Shown here in pieces: positions 18,537-27,170 of a DNA stretch of 60,924 nt. A program made the position numbers and the translations under genes. Each line of letters begins with the position of its first letter. Positions within the stretch are counted from its first letter, which is position 1. The notes under the pieces were generated by a model. It searched no databases. It was not told the DNA's origin and was given only the letters and a program-made list of their open reading frames with translations. The DNA lies in the NCBI GenBank assembly GCA_023664455.1, contig JAMPFM010000012.1:1-60924 (forward strand). Direction: 5' to 3'. The DNA is from Blautia sp. GTDB taxonomy: Bacteria; Bacillota; Clostridia; Lachnospirales; Lachnospiraceae.

Positions 18537-18565
18537 ACCATACACCCATTCATGGGTCCTGTCAA
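18537..18565 (-). promoter_or_regulatory. metK promoter
   Basis: TTGACA (18560-18565), 17-base spacer, TATGGT (18537-18542) on the minus strand, about 55 bp upstream of the S-box aptamer. Confidence 0.7.
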
Positions 18566-18639
18566 TAGCTGATTGAAAATCAGCTTAAAAAAGTATAGAA
18601 GCAAACAGCGCAGACATAAATTCCCTGCCGGCAAACTTA

Positions 18640-19932
18640 TCAGCCCACCTTGAACTTAAACTTCTGTAACTCCCTATCGGCAGTCACTTTCTCAATCTGT
18701 GCGCCCAAAGACTGTAACTTGATATCGAAATCTTCATATCCCCGCTCGATATACTGGATATCGTCGATGGTCGTCGTGCCTTCCGCTGCCAGCGCTGCAA
18801 TGACAAGCGCCGCGCCCGCCCGCAAGTCGGGAGCCGAGATACCCGCCCCGGTATATTTACTCACGCCGTCGATAATGGCGGTATTGCCTTCCACCTTAAT
18901 ATTCGCGCCCATCCTGGTAAGCTCGTCTACATATTTGAAACGGTTCTCAAAAATACTTTCCGTGACAATGCTTGTACCCCCGGAAAGCCCCAGTGTAACC
19001 GTAATCTGTGGCTGCATATCCGTCGGAAAACCGGGATAAGGAAGCGTCTTCACATGCGTATGCCCAAGGGGTTTGGACGCCACGACCCGCACTGCGTCGT
19101 CAGATTCTTCCACTTCGCAGCCGATTTCCAACAGTTTGGCGCTGATGGATTCTAAATGCTTAGGAATCACATTCTTGACCGTCACATCGCCTTTGGTCAC
19201 TGCAGCGGCAAACATAAAAGTACCCGCTTCAATCTGGTCAGGAATAATGACATATTCCGTTCCATGCAGTCTGGACACGCCTTTGATACGGATAACGTCC
19301 GTACCTGCTCCTTTGATATTCGCACCCATGCTGTTTAAAAAGTTTGCCAGATCTACTACATGGGGTTCTTTCGCCGCATTCTCGATAATCGTCTGTCCCT
19401 GCGCCATAACCGCCGCCAGCATGACATTGATGGTGGCGCCTACAGATACCACGTCCATATAAATATGATTCCCCAGCAGCTTCTCAGCCTCGGTAATAAT
19501 CAGTCCGTGTTCAATCCGTACATTGGCTCCCAGCGCACGGAATCCCTTGATATGCTGGTCGATTGGACGAAGCCCGATATTACAGCCCCCAGGCAGCGCG
19601 ACTTCCGCCTTATTATATTTTCCAAGCAGTGCGCCCAATAAATAATAGGACGCCCTTATTTTCTTAATATAATCGTCTTCTATGACCAAATCGTGAATCT
19701 GGGAAGCGTTGACCCTCACCGTATGCCGGTCTAATTTGGTCACAATGACGCCAATGCTCTCCATTGCCTGTAGCAATACATTGGTGTCTCTTACATCAGG
19801 TACATTTTCTATCATAACGGTCTCGTCTGTCAGAACGGCTGCTGCCAGAATCGCCAGCGCTGCATTCTTAGCGCCGCCTATTTCCACCTCGCCGACTAAC
19901 GGATTCCCACCTTTAATCGCATATTGTTCCAT
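18640..19932 (-). CDS. murA: UDP-N-acetylglucosamine 1-carboxyvinyltransferase
   Basis: First committed step of peptidoglycan synthesis: transfers enolpyruvate from PEP to UDP-GlcNAc. The 430-residue protein shows IGGAKNAALAILAAAVLTDE at the N terminus, the active-site cysteine in LPGGCNIGLRPIDQHIKGF (about residue 118, so fosfomycin-sensitive type) and the C-terminal DLRAGAALVIAALAAEG. AGGGGA is six bases before the ATG. Clostridia often carry two murA paralogues; which one this is cannot be told. Downstream is the metK unit, upstream the M23 peptidase gene. Confidence 0.96.
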   Translation of the reverse strand: MEQYAIKGGNPLVGEVEIGGAKNAALAILAAAVLTDETVMIENVPDVRDTNVLLQAMESIGVIVTKLDRHTVRVNASQIHDLVIEDDYIKKIRASYYLLGALLGKYNKAEVALPGGCNIGLRPIDQHIKGFRALGANVRIEHGLIITEAEKLLGNHIYMDVVSVGATINVMLAAVMAQGQTIIENAAKEPHVVDLANFLNSMGANIKGAGTDVIRIKGVSRLHGTEYVIIPDQIEAGTFMFAAAVTKGDVTVKNVIPKHLESISAKLLEIGCEVEESDDAVRVVASKPLGHTHVKTLPYPGFPTDMQPQITVTLGLSGGTSIVTESIFENRFKYVDELTRMGANIKVEGNTAIIDGVSKYTGAGISAPDLRAGAALVIAALAAEGTTTIDDIQYIERGYEDFDIKLQSLGAQIEKVTADRELQKFKFKVG

Positions 19933-20007
19933 ATATAGTCCCCTGTATTATTTAATTGCAGATGCAACGATTCTTTTACTCTGATTTCATGAACTTAATA
20001 ACTTGCA

Positions 20008-20062
20008 TAACTTAAATTATCACAATTAACTTAAAGTATACCATAATTTTCACATTTGTAAA
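20008..20062 (-). promoter_or_regulatory. murA promoter with downstream direct repeats
   Basis: TTTACA (20057-20062), 16-base spacer, TATACT (20035-20040) on the minus strand. Two copies of TTTAAGTTA follow at 20027-20035 and 20008-20016, 19 bases apart, with a weaker AAGTTA further on. Confidence 0.5.
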
Positions 20063-20133
20063 TGGGCAGATTTTAAACAGGGGGCTTTTTCGGTTAAGAA
20101 AACTGTTTTTTTATCGCACGGGCATGTCAGGAA

Positions 20134-21711
20134 TCAGTTCAGATAGTTTAGTGGATTCACCTGGGAACCGTTTATCAGGATTTCAAAATGCACATGCGGT
20201 CCCGTACTGACTCCGGTATTTCCGCTTAGGGCGATTTTCTGTCCCTGGGATACCTTCTGTCCCACCGATACCAACACTTTACTCAGATGCCCATACCGGG
20301 TCTGTCTGCCGTCAGAATGCGTGATATAGACTACATAGCCGTAACCGCTTCCCCAGCCCGCTTTCGTGACTGTTCCGGCGGAAGAGGCCATGACCGCCGT
20401 GCCCACCGGCGTCGCCCAATCGATTCCTTTATGGTAGCTGCTTGCCCCACGGGTCGGCGCTTTCCTTCTGCCAAAGCCCGAAGAAAGCCTTCCACCCGAA
20501 ATCGGTTTCACATAAGTGGGCGGAATCTTGGTTCCCCGCTTCACAATCTTTGCTACCGCTTCATAAGTAATTTCTTCTTTCAAAATTTCCCGTCCGACTT
20601 CCTCCTGATTGCGATAGGATACGTTTGCTACGACGATTCTATGTCCTGCTGAGGGTTCCTGCAGGGTTTCCGTCTGCGTCGTATACCAATCGTCGTTATC
20701 GATATAAATAATATCCGCCTCGTAATCTTCCTCGTAATAGACCTCTTCCACATGCTCCACCGAAAGCTCCGGTTCGGGCACCGTGACAATCAGCTCATCA
20801 CCGACGCGTATCGTGGAATTTTCATTCTCGATGGTTTCATTCATCGCAATCAAATCCTCTAAAGGAATTTCATTGCGCTCCGCAATCTGGGACAGGGTAT
20901 CGCCGGACACCACTTCATAAATCTGCTCCTTTTCCTTCTCCTTCGTCACTTCTTCGATGGCATTCTGCAGCGAAGTAATTTCTTCTTCCTGCAGATAAGC
21001 CTCCACGACTTCCACCGTATCGCCAAATTCAATGGATTTTAGTCCCAGCTCATAGTCGGAAAAATCTTTCTCCACTTCCGGCTCCACAGACGCAAACATA
21101 TCATCCAATGCCGCATCAATGCCGGCGCTGGCAATCGCTTCCGGCTCTTCCGATTCAGCTTCTTCTTTCTCATAGATGGCAGTGGTCAGCACGTTCAGCT
21201 CCCGTTCCGGATCCATGACCAAATCCACATAATACTCCCTGTTGGTATCGTATTTTATCAAAGACGCCTGTAAAAGGGCCAGCACTTCTTCCGTACTGGA
21301 TAAATTCACCGTATACTCATTAATTTTCACCGTATAGCAGCGGTTCAGGGTCTCTTTGATGCTCTTTCGCAGAACGGATACCATATTGTCGATAATCACG
21401 TCATCATCATCTATCCTGCCCCACAGCGCTTCTTCTGCCTCATAAGTAATATCGCCGTCGGCAAGCACCATATCGTCGCTCGAACCTGCAATATCCCTGC
21501 GGGCGCTGATTAAGCAACTATCAACCCGTTCCATATCCTCCACAATCCCTACTTGTTCCCCGTTCAGGTAAATTGTGAATTGATTATCCCCGGTACTTTC
21601 CAGACGCTGATAACAAGGCAGAAAAAACGCCGCTATCCCGGCTGCAAGTACCGCATTCTTAATATATGCAATTTTCATCTTTTTATAATGTCCGCTAATT
21701 AATTTCATCAT
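20134..21711 (-). CDS. Cell wall peptidase with LysM, G5 and M23 domains
   Basis: Probable peptidoglycan endopeptidase acting outside the membrane. The 525-residue protein has an N-terminal membrane or signal segment (about 13-32, IAYIKNAVLAAGIAAFFLP), a long region of unknown fold, a LysM domain (about 265-310, YEVVSGDTLSQIAERNEIP), a G5-like segment (about 340-395, EEVGREILKEEITYEAV) and a C-terminal M23 metallopeptidase with zinc/catalytic motifs SSYHKGIDWA and GPHVHFEI. Its ribosome site is weak, so the start is uncertain among the first ATGs. The promoter region holds a WalR-like box. Substrate cross-link type is unknown. Confidence 0.93.
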   Translation of the reverse strand: MMKLISGHYKKMKIAYIKNAVLAAGIAAFFLPCYQRLESTGDNQFTIYLNGEQVGIVEDMERVDSCLISARRDIAGSSDDMVLADGDITYEAEEALWGRIDDDDVIIDNMVSVLRKSIKETLNRCYTVKINEYTVNLSSTEEVLALLQASLIKYDTNREYYVDLVMDPERELNVLTTAIYEKEEAESEEPEAIASAGIDAALDDMFASVEPEVEKDFSDYELGLKSIEFGDTVEVVEAYLQEEEITSLQNAIEEVTKEKEKEQIYEVVSGDTLSQIAERNEIPLEDLIAMNETIENENSTIRVGDELIVTVPEPELSVEHVEEVYYEEDYEADIIYIDNDDWYTTQTETLQEPSAGHRIVVANVSYRNQEEVGREILKEEITYEAVAKIVKRGTKIPPTYVKPISGGRLSSGFGRRKAPTRGASSYHKGIDWATPVGTAVMASSAGTVTKAGWGSGYGYVVYITHSDGRQTRYGHLSKVLVSVGQKVSQGQKIALSGNTGVSTGPHVHFEILINGSQVNPLNYLN

Positions 21712-21772
21712 TTTATACCGTCTTTATAGTAGTTTGCAAGCAATACCGATTCTTATTCACTTTTTCCTTTTT

Positions 21773-21789
21773 GTAATAAATTCGTAACA
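21773..21789 (-). promoter_or_regulatory. WalR-like box of the M23 peptidase gene
   Basis: On the minus strand TGTTAC-GAATT-TATTAC: first hexamer fits TGTWAH, second differs at one base, spacing is the required five. It begins six bases after the -10 hexamer. Confidence 0.45.
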
Positions 21790-21795
21790 TTTTAT

Positions 21796-21824
21796 ATTCT
21801 ACCAATATTCCGGGAAAAAGTAAA
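21796..21824 (-). promoter_or_regulatory. Promoter of the M23 peptidase gene
   Basis: TTTACT (21819-21824), 17-base spacer, TAGAAT (21796-21801) on the minus strand. Confidence 0.6.
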
Positions 21825-21887
21825 GAGCTAATACTGTATGTAAAAAGCCCGGCGCAGAATGTGACAAGCCCAAGGCAGAACGTAGGC

Positions 21888-22031
21888 GGCAGGGCAGACA
21901 GAAATCCTGCGGAGGCCCTTGAAAAGCGCCGGCACTTAGTGAAAAAGCCGCCCTGTGGCTTTTGAACTTAGTACCGCTGCGTTTTTCACGGAGCGCAAGC
22001 GCGCCTCCGCAGGATTTCTGTCTGCCCTGCC
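21888..22031. repeat. Dispersed element copy B with 29-bp perfect inverted-repeat arms
   Basis: Arms 21888-21916 and 22003-22031 are exact inverted repeats of 29 bases (left arm starts GGCAGGGCAGACAGAAATCC). The enclosed 86 bases, read on the minus strand, repeat the core of copy A (AACGCAGCGGTACTAAG, TTCAAAAGCC, CTTTTTCACTAAGT). It fills most of the gap between the chemoreceptor stop at 22084 and the promoter of the M23 gene. The arms are almost unrelated to those of copy A. Confidence 0.85.
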
Positions 22032-22083
22032 GGTTCAACACACCCTGATTCAATGGGATAGTTCGCATTCCGTTCTTTTTAAA

Positions 22084-24123
22084 TTACGTCTCAAATATAG
22101 CTACCTTTTCCGCCAATCCTGCTGCCTTTTCCATCGTATCTTCCGCCAGATTTACAACCTCAGTAGCTTTTATGGTAATTTCCGTCGTGCTCTGCGCTAT
22201 CATCGTAATGCCTGTTGCCGATTCCTCTGTTGCGATTGCAACATCTTTCAGTGCGGATACAATATACTTAATCGTATCAAGTACCTGTTTTGCAGACTCA
22301 TCAAAATTGGATACCATCCCACGGATATTATCCGCATCGTCATTATATTTCCTGCTCGTCTGCGTCATGTGCTCATAATCCTGCATAACTGTCCCATCGA
22401 TAAATTCCAGAATATCCTCTGCACAATGGCTCAGATTTTCTACGCTCTGCACAACCTCCCGCGTAATCGTCTGAATCTGGTTGACAGATTCCTTGGAGTT
22501 TTCCGCCAGATGACCTATCTCGCTCGCTACGACCGCAAAGCCCTTGCCTGACTCCCCGGCTCTTGCCGCTTCAATGCTTGCATTTAACGCTAACAGATTC
22601 GTTTGTGAGGTAATCGAGAGAATCGCATCTGACAGTTTGCTAATCTCTTCAATTCTTGCCGCATCTGCGATTGCTTTCTGCAAAGTCTGCATCGACTGCT
22701 GATAAATACCGACTGCATTGTCCTTGGAACGAATCGTTGTCTGCTCCAATTCATAAGCTCTTTGTTTGATTTCCTGTGCGGTCTGATTCCCTTCTTCCGC
22801 CAGCTGCGCGACTGCAACCAGACTCTGCTCCGCCTCCGTGGCAACATTGGACATCTGTTCCGTTGTCGCTGCAGTTTCCTCCGAGGAAGCCGCCAGCTCC
22901 TGCACCGTTGCCGATACGCTTTCCAAATCCGACATCAGACCGCCCAGTTCACCTCGCTGCCTGTCTGCATAATTGGATACGTCGCCCGAACTCTTATCCA
23001 CTGCAGAAATTGTTTCTCCCAGCTCCGTCTGCATTTTCTGCAGCGCATTCGCCAATGCTCCCGATTCATTCTTTGTCTTCAAGAGCTTATCCGGTATCTT
23101 CCGGGTGAAGTTACCATGCGCAATATATTCCAGCTCATCTTTAATCGCAATAATCGGTTTGACAATGCCTCCTGCAATAATGTTTGCAACAACGCCAAAT
23201 ATGATAATTGCCAAAACACATATCACAATAATACTAATGATAACTTTTCTTATGGCGCCGTACATTTCATCATACTCGGTGTTTACTACAACATGCCAAT
23301 TATATTCCGGTAAATCTGCATAACCTACACACTTCTTTGCACCTTCATAACTGTATTCCGCGTAACCGCTGCCACCCTGCGCTGCCTTATCAAGCATGGT
23401 TACCAAGTCCTGTAATGCCGGGTTGTCCGCAAGCATAGTTTTTGCGTTTTCCTGCGCGAGCACTTTATCCCGGCTCGCATGGGCAATCGTTGTTCCTTCT
23501 GAATTAATCATATAAGCATTTCCAGTCTCGCCGAAAACAACTTCGTCAGTAATGTCGGAAAGGGCTGCCCCGTCTTTCTTCATATATAAAACGCCCTCGA
23601 CCTGCCCGTTTTCATCATAAACCGGAACCGAAACCATCAGAATCATCGTTCCCGGTTTCGTAGAATCCTCTAACGGATCCGATATATAATTTGTTCCCTC
23701 CATCGCTTTCAGAAAATATTCACGCCCGGACACATCTGCATAGGTTTCAAGATCAGCAGTCAGTGTTTTTCCACTCTTATCTGCGATGCCGATATCCCCA
23801 ACGCCCCTCTCTTCTGCAAGCTGCAACAGATACTTTTTCTGCTCGACTTCATTCTCACCGATATGGGATACTTCGTCGTCTGTCCTAAGCGCTTCCAGAT
23901 ATGCAAAATCCTGTTCCATCGACTCCTGTACCCTGCCGGCTACCTGCTCCGCAAGAACCGTCAGTTCCCTCTGGGTACTTTCCGTAAGTACGTTCTTCAT
24001 GTTGAGTGCACAGAATATGCCGACAAATGCGGCCACGCAGATACAAATGATACTGCTCATCCCTACGATTTCAACTTTAAGGCTTCTTTTTCCGCTGCCG
24101 CTTTTTTCTTTTGATTTATCCAT
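22084..24123 (-). CDS. Methyl-accepting chemotaxis protein with dCache-like sensor
   Basis: Transmembrane chemoreceptor. Of 679 residues, about 17-42 form the first membrane helix, 43-285 an extracellular double-Cache-like sensor (with [23 protein letters not shown] typical of dCache), about 290-315 the second helix, then HAMP and the cytoplasmic signalling coil, whose tip contains [20 protein letters not shown] followed by [16 protein letters not shown]. No CheR-tethering pentapeptide is visible. GGGGG lies four bases before the ATG. It follows the PocR-type soluble receptor gene by 78 bp and is probably co-transcribed. No flagellar or che genes are in the window. Confidence 0.94.
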   Translation of the reverse strand: MDKSKEKSGSGKRSLKVEIVGMSSIICICVAAFVGIFCALNMKNVLTESTQRELTVLAEQVAGRVQESMEQDFAYLEALRTDDEVSHIGENEVEQKKYLLQLAEERGVGDIGIADKSGKTLTADLETYADVSGREYFLKAMEGTNYISDPLEDSTKPGTMILMVSVPVYDENGQVEGVLYMKKDGAALSDITDEVVFGETGNAYMINSEGTTIAHASRDKVLAQENAKTMLADNPALQDLVTMLDKAAQGGSGYAEYSYEGAKKCVGYADLPEYNWHVVVNTEYDEMYGAIRKVIISIIVICVLAIIIFGVVANIIAGGIVKPIIAIKDELEYIAHGNFTRKIPDKLLKTKNESGALANALQKMQTELGETISAVDKSSGDVSNYADRQRGELGGLMSDLESVSATVQELAASSEETAATTEQMSNVATEAEQSLVAVAQLAEEGNQTAQEIKQRAYELEQTTIRSKDNAVGIYQQSMQTLQKAIADAARIEEISKLSDAILSITSQTNLLALNASIEAARAGESGKGFAVVASEIGHLAENSKESVNQIQTITREVVQSVENLSHCAEDILEFIDGTVMQDYEHMTQTSRKYNDDADNIRGMVSNFDESAKQVLDTIKYIVSALKDVAIATEESATGITMIAQSTTEITIKATEVVNLAEDTMEKAAGLAEKVAIFET

Positions 24124-24201
24124 TTTTCCCCCTGTTTATTGCTGCCCCGCAATCTCCCATATCGTAAACAACAACCTGCTTATATAGTTTTGTCCAAAAT
24201 G

Positions 24202-24975
24202 TTACTCATTCAGTTCGTTAATCGTTATCGTAAGGCGCGACAGGCTTTCATTGATTCCTTTCCCGGTTTCCGCCATACTGCCCGCAAGCTTCTGCACTTC
24301 TGTTGCAACCACTGAAAAACCTCTGCCGGCTTCCCCGGCACGCGCAGCTTCAATAGACGCATTTAACGCCAGCATGTTCTGTCGCTGACCAAAGGCAGCA
24401 ATCTGGGAAGCGCTTGCATTGGCTGACTCAATTTCATTCGCTGCTTTCGCAATCCCTGTACGCAGCTTTTCCAGCAGATGCACATTCTGTTTTTCCTGAT
24501 AGCTGGAACGGACAAACATATTGATAACATCCCCCAGCAGATTCGCAGACGCCTCAATCTGTTCCCGCGTTCTTACATTCACTTTGTGTAAAGCATTCAG
24601 GTAGGTATTCTCATCAATCCCCAGTTCTCTTGCCGTAGCGCGGAATTTCTCATCATCGGGATTCTCAGGAAGTACCTGTCCGCCAATTACACTGCCAAGG
24701 ACCGTCCCGTCATTCAGCGTAATCGGAATACTGAAGTCCACCAGTCCTGCATGGCAGGTATAGACTCCCTGACCTTCCTTATCACATTTCTCACATCTTC
24801 TGCATCCTTCCTGGCTTCCTCTCGTCAGCTTGATACAGAAATCCGTAAAATTGTAACGCTTACTGATGTACTTCCCATCCTGCCCCACCGCCACAGTCGC
24901 CAGACCTGTACTTTTTGCCCAGTTATCCATAATGTTCTCAAATTTTACCATATCACAAAATTCTTCTATTCGCAC
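24202..24975 (-). CDS. Soluble PocR-domain chemoreceptor, short
   Basis: A 257-residue cytoplasmic protein with an N-terminal PocR ligand-binding domain (about residues 1-160; Cys-rich [17 protein letters not shown] and [12 protein letters not shown]) and a truncated chemoreceptor signalling tip ([39 protein letters not shown]). PocR domains typically sense small organic compounds such as diols. There is no membrane segment or HAMP. The frame is open to 25023, but AGGGGG lies seven bases before a GTG at 24975, which I take as start. It may modulate signalling together with the adjacent membrane receptor. Confidence 0.9.
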   Translation of the reverse strand: MRIEEFCDMVKFENIMDNWAKSTGLATVAVGQDGKYISKRYNFTDFCIKLTRGSQEGCRRCEKCDKEGQGVYTCHAGLVDFSIPITLNDGTVLGSVIGGQVLPENPDDEKFRATARELGIDENTYLNALHKVNVRTREQIEASANLLGDVINMFVRSSYQEKQNVHLLEKLRTGIAKAANEIESANASASQIAAFGQRQNMLALNASIEAARAGEAGRGFSVVATEVQKLAGSMAETGKGINESLSRLTITINELNE

Positions 24976-25306
24976 AGCTTTACCCCCTGCCTTATAATAT
25001 TTTAGGCGCCTGTAAAACGCCATAATTTACTTAAATACGGATTTTTCCTAAAATGAAATAACTCCTCGCTGAATGTGCTATAATATAGTTGTCTGGAAAT
25101 CATTGAATAGCATTTATAAAATATGGATTACAGTTGACTTGTTCTTATGTGCCGTTTATTTTTGTATGTCTTTTATTATAACATGCACTTGCAGGAAGGT
25201 AAAGCATATTCTTGCTTTTATCAGATTATTTATAATCGGAAATCAGTATTTAATTATCATTCGTATCGGATACCGGAAAGTTCCCAGAAAGGAGCCGTTA
25301 AACAGT
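24976..25306. other. Divergent intergenic region, PocR receptor and dinB
   Basis: About 330 bp without a gene I can support. It is AT-rich. A possible rightward promoter for dinB is TTGACT (25134-25139), 17 bases, TATTTT (25157-25162); no clear leftward promoter stands out. Confidence 0.4.
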
Positions 25307-26542
25307 ATGGACAAAATCATTTTTCACATCGACGTCAATTCCGCCTTTCTTAGCTGGAGCGCCCTGGACAGGCTGCAGCACGGTGATACGATAGATCTCC
25401 GCACGATTCCTTCCATCATCGGCGGCGATATGGCGAAACGCCACGGCGTAGTGCTGGCGAAATCCCTTCCGGCAAAGGCTTATGGCATTACTACCGGTGA
25501 GCCCATCGTCAACGCCATGCGCAAATGTCCAAATCTGCGCATTGAAAAACCAGACCACCATTTATATCATGAAAAGAGTCTTGAACTGATACAGCTTTTG
25601 TCCGGTATCTGCCCCGATTTGGAGCAGGTCAGCGTGGACGAATGCTATATGGACTATACCTCCATCGCCAGTTTCTATCCTTCGCCCATCGCCGCTGCAG
25701 ACGCCATCCGCGCGCAGGTCTTAGAAAAACTTGGCTTTACAGTAAACGTCGGCATTTCCGATCGCAAAGTGCTGGCAAAAATGGCGTCCGATTTCCAGAA
25801 ACCGGACAAAACGCATACCCTCTATGCCCATGAGATCCGGGATAAAATGTGGAACCTTCCGGTTTCTTCCTTATTTATGTGCGGTAAATCCAGTGTGGAA
25901 ACTTTGCAGAAACTAGGCATCCTGACTATCGGCGATTTGGCCACGGCAGACGTATCCGTCCTGACTTCCCATTTAAAAAGCCACGGAAAACTGCTCTGGG
26001 AATATGCCAACGGAATCGATGGCTCCGTCGTGGAAACGACCCACACTGCCGCAAAAGGAATCGGCAATTCCGTGACCCTGCAAAAAGACGTTACAGATAA
26101 AGAAGAAGCCCGGCATGTCCTTCTGGAATTAGCGGAATCCGTTGCCAGCAGACTGCGCAGCGCCGGACAACTGGCAGAAATGATTAGTATCGAAATCAAA
26201 TACAGCACTTTTAAAAAAGCGTCCCATCAGACGACGCTGCGCAATCCGACTTCCGGCAGCGATACGATTTACCGCACTGCCTGCGCCCTGTTCAACGAAC
26301 TCTGGGACGGTCAGCCGATACGGCTGCTCGGCGTCCGCTCTTCCAAACTGCTCTCGGCAAAAGAGCCTGTACAGCTCAACCTATTCGATATGCCCGGCGC
26401 CAAAGATACAGCTTCCGCCCCGCATATTTCGGCGGGAAAAGAAGCGCAGTTAGAAAAAGCCTTGGACGCCATCCGCCAAAAATACGGAGCAGACGCCGTC
26501 GTCCGTGGCAGTCTGCTCCGTCATAAGTCCGAAGATTCATAA
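25307..26542 (+). CDS. dinB: DNA polymerase IV (Y family)
   Basis: Translesion polymerase. The 411-residue protein starts FHIDVNSAFLSWSAL, with the catalytic Asp residues here and in QVSVDECYMDYT (about residues 108-119), the AKRHGVVLAKS and YGITTGEPI region, an ungapped helix-hairpin-helix (LFMCGKSSVETLQKLGI, TIGDLA) and the little-finger domain (KGIGNSVTLQKDV). It ends with a helical tail containing the clamp-binding-like QLNLFD. The open frame extends to 25073 but only the ATG at 25307, preceded by AGAAAGGAG, begins at the family start. Convergent with the flavin reductase gene 10 bp downstream. Confidence 0.95.
   Translation: MDKIIFHIDVNSAFLSWSALDRLQHGDTIDLRTIPSIIGGDMAKRHGVVLAKSLPAKAYGITTGEPIVNAMRKCPNLRIEKPDHHLYHEKSLELIQLLSGICPDLEQVSVDECYMDYTSIASFYPSPIAAADAIRAQVLEKLGFTVNVGISDRKVLAKMASDFQKPDKTHTLYAHEIRDKMWNLPVSSLFMCGKSSVETLQKLGILTIGDLATADVSVLTSHLKSHGKLLWEYANGIDGSVVETTHTAAKGIGNSVTLQKDVTDKEEARHVLLELAESVASRLRSAGQLAEMISIEIKYSTFKKASHQTTLRNPTSGSDTIYRTACALFNELWDGQPIRLLGVRSSKLLSAKEPVQLNLFDMPGAKDTASAPHISAGKEAQLEKALDAIRQKYGADAVVRGSLLRHKSEDS
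26478..26521 (-). terminator. Terminator of the flavin reductase gene, inside dinB
   Basis: An 11-base perfect stem (26484-26494 with 26511-26521, ACGGAGCAGAC and complement) lies in the 3' end of the dinB coding region. On the minus strand it is followed by ATTTTT, so it can end transcripts from the convergent gene at 26553. Confidence 0.7.
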
Positions 26543-26552
26543 ATTTTCCAAT

Positions 26553-27119
26553 CTATTTACGCTTTTGTACACTATAACCGAAGAAGCCGATCTCTTCACC
26601 GGTAGAAAGATATCTTCCGTGGGAATAAACGAGCGGCTTCGCATCGTTTAAATGGAATTTTCCTTCTTCATCCATATACTTTTCATCCACATGCACTGCC
26701 ACCACTTCCGCCAGAAACATGTGATGCGAACCAAGCTCCTTTTTCTCTGTCACCCTGCACTCCAGATTGACAGGGCTTTCTTTCACCATAGGCACATTTA
26801 CTGCCTCGCCCTGTACCGGAGTCAGTCCTGTTTCCTTCCATTTATCTACGTCCCGGCCGCTTTTCACACCGCAATAGTCCGTGGCAAAACTAAGCTCCTC
26901 CGTCGTCAGGTTCACCACAAATTCGCCCGTCTCTTCTATCATATGATAAGAGTGCCGCTCCGGGCGCACGGATATGGATACCATCGGCGGGTCGGAACAG
27001 ATCGTGCCCGCCCACGCGATTGTCAGAAGATTGCTGTTGCCTTCTTTATCCGCCACACTGACAAGCACCGCCGGCAGCGGGTAAAGCATATTTCCCGGTT
27101 TGAATTTTAATTTACCCAT
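26553..27119 (-). CDS. Flavin reductase-like, FMN-binding split barrel protein
   Basis: A 188-residue flavoprotein of the flavin reductase/NADH-FMN oxidoreductase superfamily. Characteristic parts are LYPLPAVLVSVADKEGNSN, TIAWAGTICSDPPMVSISVR, the ETGEFVVNLTTEEL strand and CGVKSGRDVDKW, then LAEVVAVHVDEKY. Such proteins bind FMN and often supply reduced flavin or electrons; the partner cannot be predicted from the context (a coiled-coil membrane protein upstream, dinB downstream). AAGGAG nine bases before the ATG. Confidence 0.9.
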   Translation of the reverse strand: MGKLKFKPGNMLYPLPAVLVSVADKEGNSNLLTIAWAGTICSDPPMVSISVRPERHSYHMIEETGEFVVNLTTEELSFATDYCGVKSGRDVDKWKETGLTPVQGEAVNVPMVKESPVNLECRVTEKKELGSHHMFLAEVVAVHVDEKYMDEEGKFHLNDAKPLVYSHGRYLSTGEEIGFFGYSVQKRK

Positions 27120-27170
27120 AAAACTATACTCCTTCTTGGCTGCGCCATTTACAGCCGCAAGATATCAACA

